DNA of 64,000 bases from Stropharia rugosoannulata (lineage: Eukaryota > Basidiomycota > Agaricomycetes > Agaricales > Strophariaceae): the NCBI GenBank assembly GCA_028532985.1, contig JANCIK010000013.1, positions 1,116,001-1,180,000 on the forward strand, read 5' to 3'. Under the pieces are notes generated by a model, which saw only the letters and a program-made list of their open reading frames with translations, made no database searches and was not told the DNA's origin. Below, one piece after another: positions 35,267-46,378 of the stretch; positions within the stretch are counted from its first letter, which is position 1; every line of letters begins with the position of its first letter. The translations under genes were made by a program, and so were the position numbers.

Positions 35267-37358
35267 ATGGTTGGACTGAAGTTCTCTATCGCACTGACTT
35301 TGCTCACTGTCTCTAGTGCTTTGGGCCAACAAACAGTTCTGCAGACTCCCACTGCTTCCTACAATGGCTCGGCTCTGTCTCCGGCTCTCCAGCTCTCAAT
35401 GCTAGAGGCGGAAGCTTTTACGCATTTAGTGCATCCACGCTTCCCCAACCACCGTGTTCGCGTGAAGAAGAGCAGTTTCTGTGATCCCACTGTCAAGTGA
35501 GTGCGAACCGACGACTGTCCGACCGTGTTGGAGTCACCCAACTTAATGACTTGGCAGTGTGTATACCGGCTATCTCGACGTTGACGCTGGGGCCAAGCAT
35601 ATGTTCTTTTACTTCTTCGAGAGCCGTCGGGACCCACAGAATGGTGCATCTACTTCTTGCTTAAAGTCAATACCGCTCTTGAATTCTTGATGTCAGACGA
35701 CGTTATGATGTGGATTAATGGCGGTATGTATGCTCCTACAAGTACACAGTTCGGTTGTTGATCGGCGTATTATTATTATCGCAGGTCCGGGATGCTCATC
35801 TTCAATGGGGCTTCTCATGGAACTGGGTGACTACAATTTTTCAAAAAAGATGTAGTGTAGCACTCAGCCTTCCATGCACTGTCAGGGCCATGCAGCATTG
35901 ATATGAATAACCTCTCCCCGAACGGCACAGTCTGGAATCCATATTCATGGAATGAAGAAGCAAACATCTTCTTCCTGGACCAACCGTAAAGTTCATACTC
36001 ATTTTTCCATGAACACAACAGCTCATTGCAAGTATTGTACCAGTGTCGGCGTTGGGTTTTCATATGCGGACTTTGGCGAAACTGTCGAAACCACAGAGGC
36101 AGCAGCAAAAAACGTGCACGCGTTCATATCTATTTTCTTTGAAACTTTCAAAGAATTCTCGGGGCGGCCTCTCCATCTTTCCGGGGAGTCATACGGAGTA
36201 AGAAAGTCTTCGAGACGCGCGCTGTTCAATACTGATAATTATCAGGGCCGTTACCTCCCTGTCTTCGCAAGTGAGATATACGACCAGAACCAGGTTGCCG
36301 CGCGTGAGGGAAGGCCGACTCTTAATCTGCAAAGCGTACTCATTGGTAATGGTATTACTGATATTTCAACGTAAGCGAAACCTGTCCATTGGATAAGATC
36401 AATTTGATTTTTGAACTTCGCAGACTGTACGAGGGGAGGTATGCGGTGGAGTGTACTACAGCTTCATTAGATGTGCCTTATCAAAGCATATCTAACTGTG
36501 TCCGCATGAAAACGGCGGTGAGTATTTCAACGCGGAAGATAGGTACTGTCATGACCTAGTTTTTCCAGCTCCCCCGATGCCAACAAGCAATGCAATCGTC
36601 ATGTGTCGACTTGTTCGATGCTATCAGCTGCCGAGCGGCTGTCGACTTCTGTGATAGCCAGCTCTCAACAGCTATGTGGGCAACAGGTGACATTCTCGTT
36701 GAAGTTTCCCGGTACTGAAAATATCTGAACAAACCTTAAGGCAGGAATGTTTACGACATATCAAAGGTGCGAGGTGCCGATTTTAACGACGATCCGCTAG
36801 CTCACACTCCCCAGCCATGCATAGGTGACCTCTGCTATCCCGAGAACGATGTAATCAAGGCATACCTCGACCGTCCCGAAACGCGGGCGCTTCTGGGAGT
36901 GGAGATTACGAGCAATTTCTCTTCATGCTCGAACGCCGTCGGTCGCGGCTTCAACGCACACATGGACAAATGGGCCGTCCATACCCAGGACTACGTCGCC
37001 AATCTCCTCGACAGGGGCATCCGCGTGCTCATCTACGCAGGGACATACGACTGGCAGTGTAACTGGGTTGCTAATCGGCTGTGGGTCGACAAGCTGGAGT
37101 GGAGTGGGCGCGCAGAGTATGCTAGCGCGCAGTGGCGCGGATGGCGCGTGGGCTCTGCCTCGGAAGCGGGCGAGGTGAAGGAGACGCGGCTGCTCACTTT
37201 CGCAACGATTAGAGGCGCGGGACATATGATAAGTCATATTTCGTCTCTCCTTGAAGATGTGGGCTGATTAGTTATTTTGCCGTGTATACGTGCCTCACGA
37301 TAAGCCGGCTGAAGCGCTAGCTATGGTATCGAGGTGGCTGGCCGGAAAGCCTTTGTGA
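35267..37358 (+). CDS. Serine carboxypeptidase, family S10
   Basis: Eleven exons encode 510 residues: 35267-35496, 35558-35643, 35697-35723, 35785-35826, 35886-35985, 36044-36197, 36246-36370, 36424-36517, 36569-36686, 36741-37228, 37290-37358. A signal peptide (LKFSIALTLLTVSSALG) precedes the mature enzyme. The oxyanion loop is WINGGPGCSSSMG. The catalytic triad is Ser in GESYGG, Asp in YAGTYDWQCNW and His in GAGHM. The product should remove C-terminal residues from peptides in the vacuole or outside the cell. The last intron (37229-37289) has AT and AC ends; its removal restores VPHDKPAEALAMVSRWLAG, the normal family C-terminus. Without it the protein would stop 12 residues after the catalytic GHM. 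Confidence 0.9.
37229..37289 (+). other. Candidate AT-AC intron in the carboxypeptidase gene
   Basis: The 61-nt segment begins ATAAGTC directly after the GGA-CAT-ATG codons and ends GTATAC directly before GTG-CCT-CAC. No GT-AG pair in the region restores the frame. The ATAAGT donor resembles the AT-AC subclass spliced by the major spliceosome rather than the U12 ATATCC type. A possible branch site CTGAT lies about 25 bases before the acceptor. Confidence 0.7.
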
Positions 37359-37570
37359 TTTACCCTATAGACCTGGGCCTGCCGACCAGCTGTTCTTCAG
37401 CTCCATCAGGTCGTATCTGTTTACAGAGTAAGACAGCGAAGTAGTACTGATATTAAATTCCTATGTCAACTCTTTTCTAAGTTTCTGAAATTCGTGGTTA
37501 ATAGCTGGCAGATGCTAGCTGTGCAACTAATTGACACAGAAATTATAAAATATTATTGACCATGGTCGTG

Positions 37571-38175
37571 TTATGTGTCTTCCGGTTCCCTAGCTCTATC
37601 CACCCGATACAAATCGTTAGTTGTCCTAGTGATCCGGTTTGCTTGTACCGAGAAAACTGCGGGACGGCCTACCGTGCCTGCTACATGTGCTGTCGATATA
37701 TCCGTTTGCCGTATTTGGCCTGACTTCGCCCGCCTGTAAACACGACAAGCCATAATGTTGATTAAAACAACGTTAGGAGTTGCAAACATACTCCGCAAAG
37801 GGATGGGATGACGGCAGTTAAGCTTGTAACAAGTGTGACCCTTCGAAAAGACACAGAGTCAAAACATATCTGTACGAGACCGATGTATTCATTGCTCACA
37901 AATAATACCTGTGTCCAATCCCCTAGTAAACGTGGGAAGCAGGGCAACTCTCCAGTCTTCTTTGAATCCTTGGGCGTGCGCATTCTGGATCAGGCGCCAC
38001 GAGATTGCGACAAAAACCAGCGTGTCGTAGACTAAAGGCACCGACGTAGCCGCGTACTACGCTGTAGTAGGGACTTCGGCGTCTTCGCAATATTTTGTGT
38101 TCAAGCCGCCGTTGGGTCAAGAAACTCGAGTGGGGTATCCGCGTTCAGTAACGACGACAGAGTAGGGTCGGACAT
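37571..38175 (-). pseudogene. Relic of a basidiomycete seven-helix membrane protein gene
   Basis: The minus strand starts with ATG at 38175 encoding SDPTLSSLLNADTPLEFLDP, an N-terminus I recognise from a basidiomycete membrane-protein family. It then runs into stops and jumps to the late part of that family: PLVYDTLVFVAISWRLIQNA, VALLPTFTRGLDTG and, after a break, LRSMFATPNVVLINIMACRV, ending at a stop at 37571. The first three or so helices (about 100 residues) are missing. A TAG precedes the YAATSVPLVYDT block and there is a frame break before RSMFATPN. The gene is most likely dead. A functional short spliced form seems unlikely, because the N-terminal helices are essential to the fold. Confidence 0.6.
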
Positions 38176-39351
38176 GGCGATCTGGTTTGAGGGGAACCTG
38201 ATTTCGCATATTAAGTATTTGTATGCAACATGTACGTTTATTAGCGTTCGCTTCATATGATATCTAGTAGTACTCACCGGTCACCTGCAAATGTCGAACT
38301 CTGATGGATTAACTTTCGAATGCAGGTAAGACTATCTTACTGGAGAGCTTTGGCGTGCCACAATCGAGTCTACCACAGCGTCACTCTGATAGTCTATTTA
38401 TAGATATCCCCATTTGCCTTTGCGCTTACCCCGGCGCGGCGCATCACTGCACCCCAGGTCGGCCCAGGACTCCTGGCTCACATGGTCCAGTGCGTGCGAT
38501 TTGTATCATGATGTATTTGGCTCACTGTTCAAGCTTCAAATGCTACTAGTCAAGTGTTCTCATTTTAGTTTATCGCAGGCTCGGAGTTGGCGATAAAAAA
38601 GCACAAAATGAATTGGAGGAAATCAACAATGTAAGTTTGTGTTTGTAGATTCATATAGTGGATGCAAAGTAAAGAGACTTGTTACTAGTATATAAGTCTT
38701 CCCAGAATTTTTGTTAGTGGTAGAGAGTATATTCGTCTCATTTGACTCAAAGGTACCGTCCTTCCCCTGATCGGGCTATCATTTTATTATGTACATGAGC
38801 CTTAGACAGACTGAATAATTGTGTAAGATGTCCAAACTGTGGTCAGCATTTGACGGCAGGCAATAATTGAATAATGCCACCAAGAAACAAAAACGGAACC
38901 TAGGATGTCAACGAGATAAGGTTGTTCCGACCCATTTTTATTTTGCTTTTCGTTTAGTAATAGGTATCGATACCGGCCATATAGCTCTCCGCGGTCTGAC
39001 AATAACACAAATGCAGTGAGATAATATAAATCGTTCGATCGGCGTCAAAGGAAAAGCACAATTATCGGTGCGGTCTTCTGCAATCCCCATTGAGTATATC
39101 ATTAGACGCGTTAGTTTTATATCCATTTGGACTTGATGTGTGCGATAAGTATGCATTGTCTTGCGTTCGGGTCAGCACATCGATTATCCATCGATTCCTC
39201 TCAAACACGTTGTTTGCCGAAAACGCGTGCCCTTCCAAAATCAGACCTCCCTGCACTCTTCGTAGCCTTCATAAGAGCTAGATCGCGCAATGCACAATGT
39301 ACAAACCCCACACCGAATAACCATCGCTGATATTTGCGACTTGAGTAGCAG
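38176..39351. other. Intergenic region
   Basis: No gene is recognised in these 1.2 kb. It precedes the oxygenase-like gene and follows the membrane-protein relic. Confidence 0.45.
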
Positions 39352-41211
39352 ATGGCCTACAATGCTCCCCCCGTCCATATGCCCATCGGCAGAAGCGCCT
39401 CGCCGTCACCCTACGCCTATGCCGCACCCATTGCGCGCCCCGTGAGCAGGGGCCCGTCGCCCGCCCCACAGGCGTACGGCGGCCCAGCACCATACAGCAC
39501 CCCCGCGGCCTACGGCAATCCAGCACCGTACGGCGGGCGTCCTGTGAGCAGGGGTCCCTCCCCTGCGCCTGGGTATGGCGGCGGCCCAGGGGTCTACGCC
39601 GCCCCCATCCCCCAGCGGCACCCCATCAGCCGCGGCCCATCCCCTGCTCCCGGCGCAGGTGCGCGGTCCCCCAACATAGAGTACCAGCGCCAAGGCACCG
39701 CCACGGGCTTCCAAGTCGAGAAGCGTGCGAAGTCGCCCAACCCATACGGGCGCCCGCCGCCCGACGCTGGGCCCACCGACCAGTACCGCGACGAGGCCGT
39801 CTACCGCGAGCAGGTCTCGACGCTGATCGCAGCAAAGGACAGTCAGTTCGCGGCAACGGGCCATATCCCCGTCGACCCCGCGCAGCTCGTCCTCTTCTTC
39901 CGCGTCAAGGTACGCACAGCGGTACCATGCTCTACCCTAGATCTGATGCTGACCTGAGCTGAAAACAGACGGGCATCACACATTCACTCGACTTCCCCAT
40001 TGACATCAGCTACAGCGTCCCGCCCGCATTCGATGTCCTGATCGCCGCGTGTCGCCCCAACCAGCGCGCCGACTACGACAGCTACGGGAACCGCGACGGT
40101 CTCTTCTACCCGCCAAACCTCCCCCTAACCGCCTCGCTCGACATCGCCAACTCGCCGATCCTGGACGCCATCCGCGGGTCGCTCTTCCCTCTCCTGCCCG
40201 TCGGCGAGTACCTCACCGCGGTGCGGGACGGGCTCGACGTCGTCCAGACCGGCAGCCACATTGGCCCGTACTCGCCCTCGCTCCTGCGCAACGACCAGCG
40301 CGCGGGCACGATCATAGTGACGCTGCCCACGCGCTTCCGCGGCGGCGCCATGCATGTGCGCGATCCCGACGGCCGAGAGGAGAAGTTCCAGACGACGGGC
40401 GGGCGCGCAGGCGACATCGAGTGGGTTGCGTTCCGGTCGGACTGCGAGTACGAGGTCGAGCCGGTCACGAAGGGCTGCCTGATCACCCTGTCGTACGCGA
40501 TCTACATCCGGTCGTTCGGGCCAGCGACTGGGAGTCTTGACACCCTCATCACGCCCACCGACACATTCTTCGACCTGCTCTCCCCGATCTTAAACATGTC
40601 GCGCGGGCGCAGCATCGCCTTCTACCTGACGCACGACTACAACGTCAACCCCGCCGAGGCCACCGCAAACTCGGTTGTTCCACTGGTAAGCGTTCATCGG
40701 TGTGGCATCATCATCCCACACAAGGTTGCTGAAGAAATCTGTCTAGCTGAAAGGCTCCGATGCTCTTCTGTACAACGCTTTCAAGCTGCACAAGCTCGCG
40801 CCTGACCTTCAATGGACTGCAGGGGGCTACGTGTGGGCAAAGGAGCAATCACTTGAGTTCTTCGGGGACGACGATGGAGCAGTTCCTGCGCACTCCACAA
40901 ACCCCTTGAAGAACCCAAGAGGTGTGCATTCACCTTTCGGCTCTCCAAATGTGGGCAGGGGAGCACCCCCGGTGCGCGGGGCATTCCAGTACCCGGGCCA
41001 GCCCCTGCAGCAAGGAAATGCCGAAGAAGAGATTATTCTATCAAGAGTGCGCGCAAGCGGCGCCATTCCACTTATTGACGCCAACATCACCCTCTTGACC
41101 GACTACAGGAATCCCAATCCTGCTGTTGGCAAGGAGCGTGTCTTCTTTGTTGCAAACGACGAGCTGCAGAAGCTTGTCCTCAATATGCTTTTGGTGGTAT
41201 ACATCCCGTGA
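39352..41211 (+). CDS. Fe(II)/2-oxoglutarate oxygenase-like protein with Pro-rich N-terminus
   Basis: Three exons (39352-39909, 39969-40685, 40747-41211) encode 579 residues. The first about 135 residues are Pro/Ala/Gly/Ser/Tyr-rich, with three copies of a P-(V/I)-SRGPSPAP motif. The central part, about residues 170-400, resembles the fungal 2OG-Fe(II) oxygenase fold: TGITHSLDFPIDISYSVPPA, GTIIVTLPTRFRGGAMHVRD, IEWVAFRSDCEYEVEPV, KGCLITLSYAIYI. In active relatives the first block reads PHEGG and the later one EHEV; here TRFRGG and EYEV replace both iron-binding His. The protein may therefore be a non-enzymatic relative. Codon use is strongly GC-biased compared with the flanks. There is no signal peptide. 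Confidence 0.75.
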
Positions 41212-41351
41212 AATCGTATAGGCATGAATTTTTGACCTAGGCTGGACTGCATTATACACCTGTACAATAATTTGTAAATACAAACATCAACTGCGCACCT
41301 GTATAACTTGCCTTCTATCTAGTGTGATTGAGAGTTGCTTACAAAGTTACC

Positions 41352-43185
41352 TTAACAGGAACCGACTAATTCGAAGTGTGGTTCTCCATCTTCGGATTTG
41401 ATAATCCGCGCGATTCGTCCATCGAACCACGTTAGTTCAACGAGAGTAGGACAGGCTATGGATATATCCTTTATAACAGCATGTGTTTCTTCGGCAGTGA
41501 GAAAATAACCGTCACACGGCCACAGGAAGGTAGCACGCAATGTAAGGAGATGTGTCCAGCGAGCGAGATAAGGAAGATAGTCTGTATATGCCGTGTAGAA
41601 AGTCTGTCGTAACGGCAAGGACTTAGTCAGTTGCATTCATTTAGAGTGTCAGGGACTCACAGATGGTATTTCTTGTCCAGTGAAAACGACGTGCTCAAGA
41701 TGCGGTGTAAGATCGATTAAATCTGTAAGTTGCTCGAGTGTCGTCACGTTTTCGACGGTCAGCTTCCGAAGCTTTTCGTTGACGAGAAAGGGGAGAAAGT
41801 CGCTGCCGGGGAATGGTAACACATCGATTTCAGCTTCTTCCTCCGTAGAAACGGACCCCCATACTTCGTCCAACGAAGGAACATAATGCTCGTCGTGACG
41901 GAGTTCAATGTCTTCGCCTATGTCCCAGTCTTCAGGTTGCAGTATTCCCAGTTCCTGTAAGGGAGAAGGCTGTTTGAGAGTCTTTGCGATCTGGCGAAGA
42001 TCCCCCGAGGGTAGATGCAAGCACTGGATATTGGGCAAGATGTCTTGCTGAAGGACGTCAAACTTTTCAAGATTGAAAGATGTTTCTGGTAGGTCATCCT
42101 CAGCGAGGGATAAGGAGACGTATACCGTTCGAAGCTGTGAATGGTTGCTAAGGAAGTCGATCATGATATTAGGTTTGACAATAATGTCTTGCAGAATAAG
42201 GGTCTGCAATTCAGGAAAATACAAACTGCTGAAAATAACGCTTGCATCAGTGAAAGGGTTTCCCCCTGCGTTCCAGTAGAAGTCACGATCGATAACTGTT
42301 AAATTCAGAGTCTGTATGTCGTTATTCTAACCACAAAATGCATCTCAAGAATAACTAACCTCAAGATGTGGACAATAGCTCAACATATCTCGGAGCCGTT
42401 CAAGTCTTACGCGAGGCGGTAGCAGGCCGTCTTCTGACTCATCGTCGTAGCCATTTTCACCCTCCTTCGGATTGTCGGGGGAATAGTACATTTTGAAAAC
42501 CAGATGAGTGAGATTTCGCAAAGTAAATATCTGCCGCATATATATATTAACTACAGCCACCACATTTTTCGAATAAATGAAATACGCGCACCGAACTCGA
42601 GAAAATGGGGCGAGCATCCGAGAAACTTTGATGCACGCGTCCAAGATCAACAACGTGCAGCTTTTTCAAAGGTGTGTGTTCTCGCAAAGCAATCCATATG
42701 TCTTCCGCATATGTCTCTCCTGGTCTTCCAAAAGCCTCTTCACCGCGATTGATGGCAGGCACCCAGCGATCCCAGATAAAGCTGTCTAGACAGCTCATAT
42801 TACGAATTGCACCTATAAGCAAGCATTCAGACTGTTCAATTTCCTGGCGATTTGGACTATAAATCGATTCTTCAGGCGACTGGGCGTTCAGAGTCTCCCA
42901 GTTGTCTTCTGCTTCCACGTCATTTTCGCGAATAATTTCAAGGGAGCGGACACGCGCAGCGTGAGCTGGGTGAGATATAAGATACTGCCAGACTGCATTA
43001 TTTCCTAGTTTGCATTGGAGTAATTTGTAGCCTAGCACAGGATTCGAGTCGCTCGGAGTTTCGATAGACTTGATAACCAGTCCATCTAAGACCAAATCGT
43101 CTGGAAACTCTGGAGAAGTGGCTATATGCGCGTTGAGCACCGGGTAGGGGCCTGATGAATTACCCGTGATGCTTGAATGTTCCAT
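41352..43185 (-). CDS. LRR-like protein of the basidiomycete F-box/LRR type
   Basis: Four exons on the minus strand (43185-42592, 42530-42360, 42311-41661, 41603-41352) encode 555 residues with all joins in phase 0. Repeated amphipathic segments fit degenerate leucine-rich repeats: ARVRSLEII, TLRNLTHLVFKMYY, TLNLTVIDRDFY, LQTLILQDIIVKP, EKLRKLTVENVTTLEQLTDL, HLEHVVFTG. In this family an N-terminal F-box often precedes such repeats. None is in the coding sequence given. However, DNA just upstream (43190-43514) encodes, out of frame, an F-box-like string (QDFLRLSRARVIL). The start is therefore the least certain point. The repeats probably bind a protein partner, perhaps an SCF substrate. Confidence 0.7.
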
Positions 43186-44092
43186 AACAAGAAAACAGGA
43201 GCTGGACTGATAATAATGGCGGAGGGGAGAATAACGCGTGCTCTGGACAACCGTAGGAAATCCTGTGAATTGATATATCGTGCATGGTGAGCTGCGGGAA
43301 ACAAGAAATTTCTAGCACCAGACCCTGAGTGAGAACGGTGGCAATCACCGGCCTTAAAGTGTTTTGCTCCATTACTTCCCCCAACATAGCACTTTTCAAG
43401 TCGATTTACTTCATTCTTTCTTCGCCTACGTGCAGTGGTTGACGCCGACTCGGATTCGGACGTTGTTACGGCTTCGGGGAACACGTACCGCGGGACCAGG
43501 AATCTGGTGAACATATGAGTCTATGACGAGGGCAAGTACACAAATATTCAAGTGCACTCTTCCGCTACTTCATTTCAAATTCAGAAATACGCGTAATGAT
43601 GGGCTACTACTAAGTACTAAGAACCTCACAAGGCTGGTTAATTCACCAGACAGATGTATTCTTATGTTAACGCAAGGCCCCAATACGACGTATTCGTCGT
43701 CACGATAAGGACCCTCATATGACCACGGCAATTGAACCTTGAGTCTCTAACGCCTCTTCGCGGCTGCCCGCGAAAACCTTCTCCCGTGGCCCGGATTAGT
43801 GCACTATTACCACTTGGCTGTCCCCTCCTCCAGGGCCAAGGCCCGAGACTAACGATCATTCCACGTGAAGAAGATCCTCCACTACTATTTTTATTGCCGT
43901 CAGGTTTACCAGAGGTCACCGGTCACAAGCAGCGAGGAATTCGGTTCTTTCACGTCTTCTCCAGCTCCGTATTCAAATTCTCCATCCCTTATGTTCTGAT
44001 TGGGCATCTTTACCATTCTTACCACGCCAATTTCGCTCCATCCATCCATAGGCCTTCTCTGCCAGTCGTCGTTGGACGCAGATATCGCACTT
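43186..44092. other. Divergent region between LRR-like and transporter genes
   Basis: This region holds both promoters and, at 43190-43514 on the minus strand, an F-box-like reading frame that is not in phase with the LRR gene. No other gene is seen. Confidence 0.4.
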
Positions 44093-46255
44093 ATGACCCA
44101 TAACGATAATCCCAAAGGCTTCAAAGACTTGAAGACCCACGACGAAAATCTTCACGACACGAGCTCGTTAGACCACATACTCCGTGACATCGACTCGGGC
44201 GAAATCAATGAATTGGCAGTAGTAGCAGAGGGTGAAGAGAAGACGACATGGTTTGTATGGATCCTGGTTATGTGCTCGACGATTTCCGGGCTGCTATTCG
44301 GCACGTCTTTAACCCATCCCCAGTTCGAAACCATGCTAAGTTTCCTGGGGTATAGGATATGACACTGGGGTAATTTCTGGGGCACTTGTAACAATCGGCT
44401 CAGATCTTGGGCCTGAAGCACTATCCAACAGCCAGAAGGTCATTCATACGGCTGTGTAGTCTGATAATCGATGTTAACGCGCCAGGTCATTGGTATAGGA
44501 GCTTATTACATCCTCCACCACACTCGGTGCGCTACTGGGCGGTCTTGTAGCAGGCATCATGTCGGATTGGACCGGCCGCCGACTCGTTCTCGGTATTGCG
44601 GATATCATCTTTATAGGAGGTGCCGTTACTCAGGCTGTGTGCCATACTGTTTGGAGCATGGTGAGCTATGTTGTACCACCAAGCTATAAAATTCCTGATC
44701 GTCTACAACTCGTTAGATAGGAGGCAGGTTCCTGATTGGCATTGGAGTCGGTCTCGCTGCGTGCATAGCGCCTCTTTATATCCAGGAATTATCGCCAACC
44801 CGTCTTCGCGGGCGCATGGTCGTTCTGAAGTACGCCGTTCAACATCTTTTCGAGTAAATTGTCTGACTGTGTTGCAGTGTTGTCATGATTACACTGGGAC
44901 AAGTAATTGCCTACGGAATAGGCGCTGGCTTCGCAAATGTCAGCGGTGGATGGAGATGGATGGTGGGTCTCGGAGCGGTCCCAGCAGCCATCCAATTATT
45001 CTTCCTCTTCTTCCTTCCAGAAAGTCGTGAGTGCCGCGGTCAACGAATGCGCAACACCAGCTGACAATGTCATTATTGAAAGCACGCATTCTTTTGCGCA
45101 GGGGCAATACAGTAGCTGCCCACGCGATCATGAAGAAGATATACGCGTTCGCTAAACCTGAGGAACTAGAACTCAAGGTGAGAACTTATTCATGCCCCCG
45201 CATGCTCATCTTCTAATGGAATTTTCAGATCAAGGTTCTTGACGTAGCAGTGAAAAGGAGCGTGGAAATTACCGAGTCTACGACCTTCTTTCACCGTTTC
45301 AAGTCAATGGTGCTTGACCCTGTGAACCGGAGGGCTCTCAGTATGTCTCCCTTTATGTCAAGTGCATGCATGCGCGGGTGTTAACGCGATGGCCCATTTT
45401 ATTTTAGTCGTCGGTTGCGGCATGCAGGCTTTCCAGCAGCTCTGTGGATTCAACACGCTTATGTATTATTCTGCAACGCTATTCAAAGAGATAGGGTTTG
45501 ACCAGCCAACCGCAGTTGGTCTAATTGTATCAGGAACGAACTTCATATTCACTTTGGTCGCGCTCACTTGGATAGATAAGATCGGACGAAGGCGGATTAT
45601 GATCTGGAGTGCACCAGGGATGATTTTCGGCCTGACACTTGCCAGTATTTCTTTCCACTGTGAATACAATCGTTGAGCCCTCGCTTCATGACATTTACTC
45701 ATTCATTGTTGCTGCAGTTATGACCCGAAAGACTGGAGGCGATCTTGTCAACGGAACCCAATACTCGACAACATGGTCCGCATTGGTTTTGCTGTCTATG
45801 ATTCTGTTTGTTGCGTCGTATGCGACAGGTCTAGGAAACGTACCCTGGCAACAGGGCGAACTGTTCTCCCTTGAAGGTATGTCAATAATCTTTGTGATGC
45901 CTTTTGCACTGTTGCTTACCCGTTTCGCGTTTCGCGTATAGTACGCGGGATCGGCACATCGCTTGCCACAGCTACCAACTGGGGCGGAAACTTACTTATT
46001 GGCGCAACTTATCTCTCTCTCATGGCAAAAATTACACCAGCCGGTGCTTTTGGGTTCTACGCAGGGCTGTGTCTTCTTGGATGGATCTTCGTCCTGACTT
46101 GCTTCCCGGAAACTGCGGGACTAAGCTTGGAAGAAGTCAAGCTTATATTCAGAGATGGGTTTGGGATCAAAAAGAGCCAGGAGTTGCGGAAAAGAAAGCA
46201 GGAGATCCGCGCACGCGAGAAGGTCAAGAATGAGGACATGGTGGAAAAAGCTTAG
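44093..46255 (+). CDS. MFS sugar transporter, myo-inositol (ITR) type
   Basis: Ten exons encode 548 residues: 44093-44300, 44356-44438, 44499-44660, 44717-44829, 44878-45026, 45083-45177, 45229-45340, 45408-45659, 45718-45876, 45942-46255. The major-facilitator sugar-porter motifs are present: [12 protein letters not shown] in helix 1, [74 protein letters not shown] and [10 protein letters not shown]. The [13 protein letters not shown] block matches yeast inositol permeases Itr1/Itr2 best. The first intron, 44301-44355, has GC-AG ends; using it restores [12 protein letters not shown], whereas the nearby GT donor gives a stop. The protein should import inositol or a related polyol by proton symport at the plasma membrane. 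Confidence 0.93.
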
Positions 46256-46378
46256 GAAAAGCACAGTCACAAATAATATAATATGTAGTAAAACGACTCT
46301 GCTCGTATTTTGGACAGAGTCTTGGAGATAACTTTGTACGACATTGATGCATTGATGAGCTGAACCGTGATGTAGCGC

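Noticed and set aside
37201..37267. Ending the carboxypeptidase at the TGA after GHMISHISSLLEDVG
   Set aside because: It would remove the conserved DKPAEAL C-terminus, which is intact in frame 61 bases downstream.
40049..40540. Plus-strand frame of 163 codons rich in Arg and Pro
   Set aside because: It overlaps the oxygenase-like exon in another frame in GC-rich DNA.
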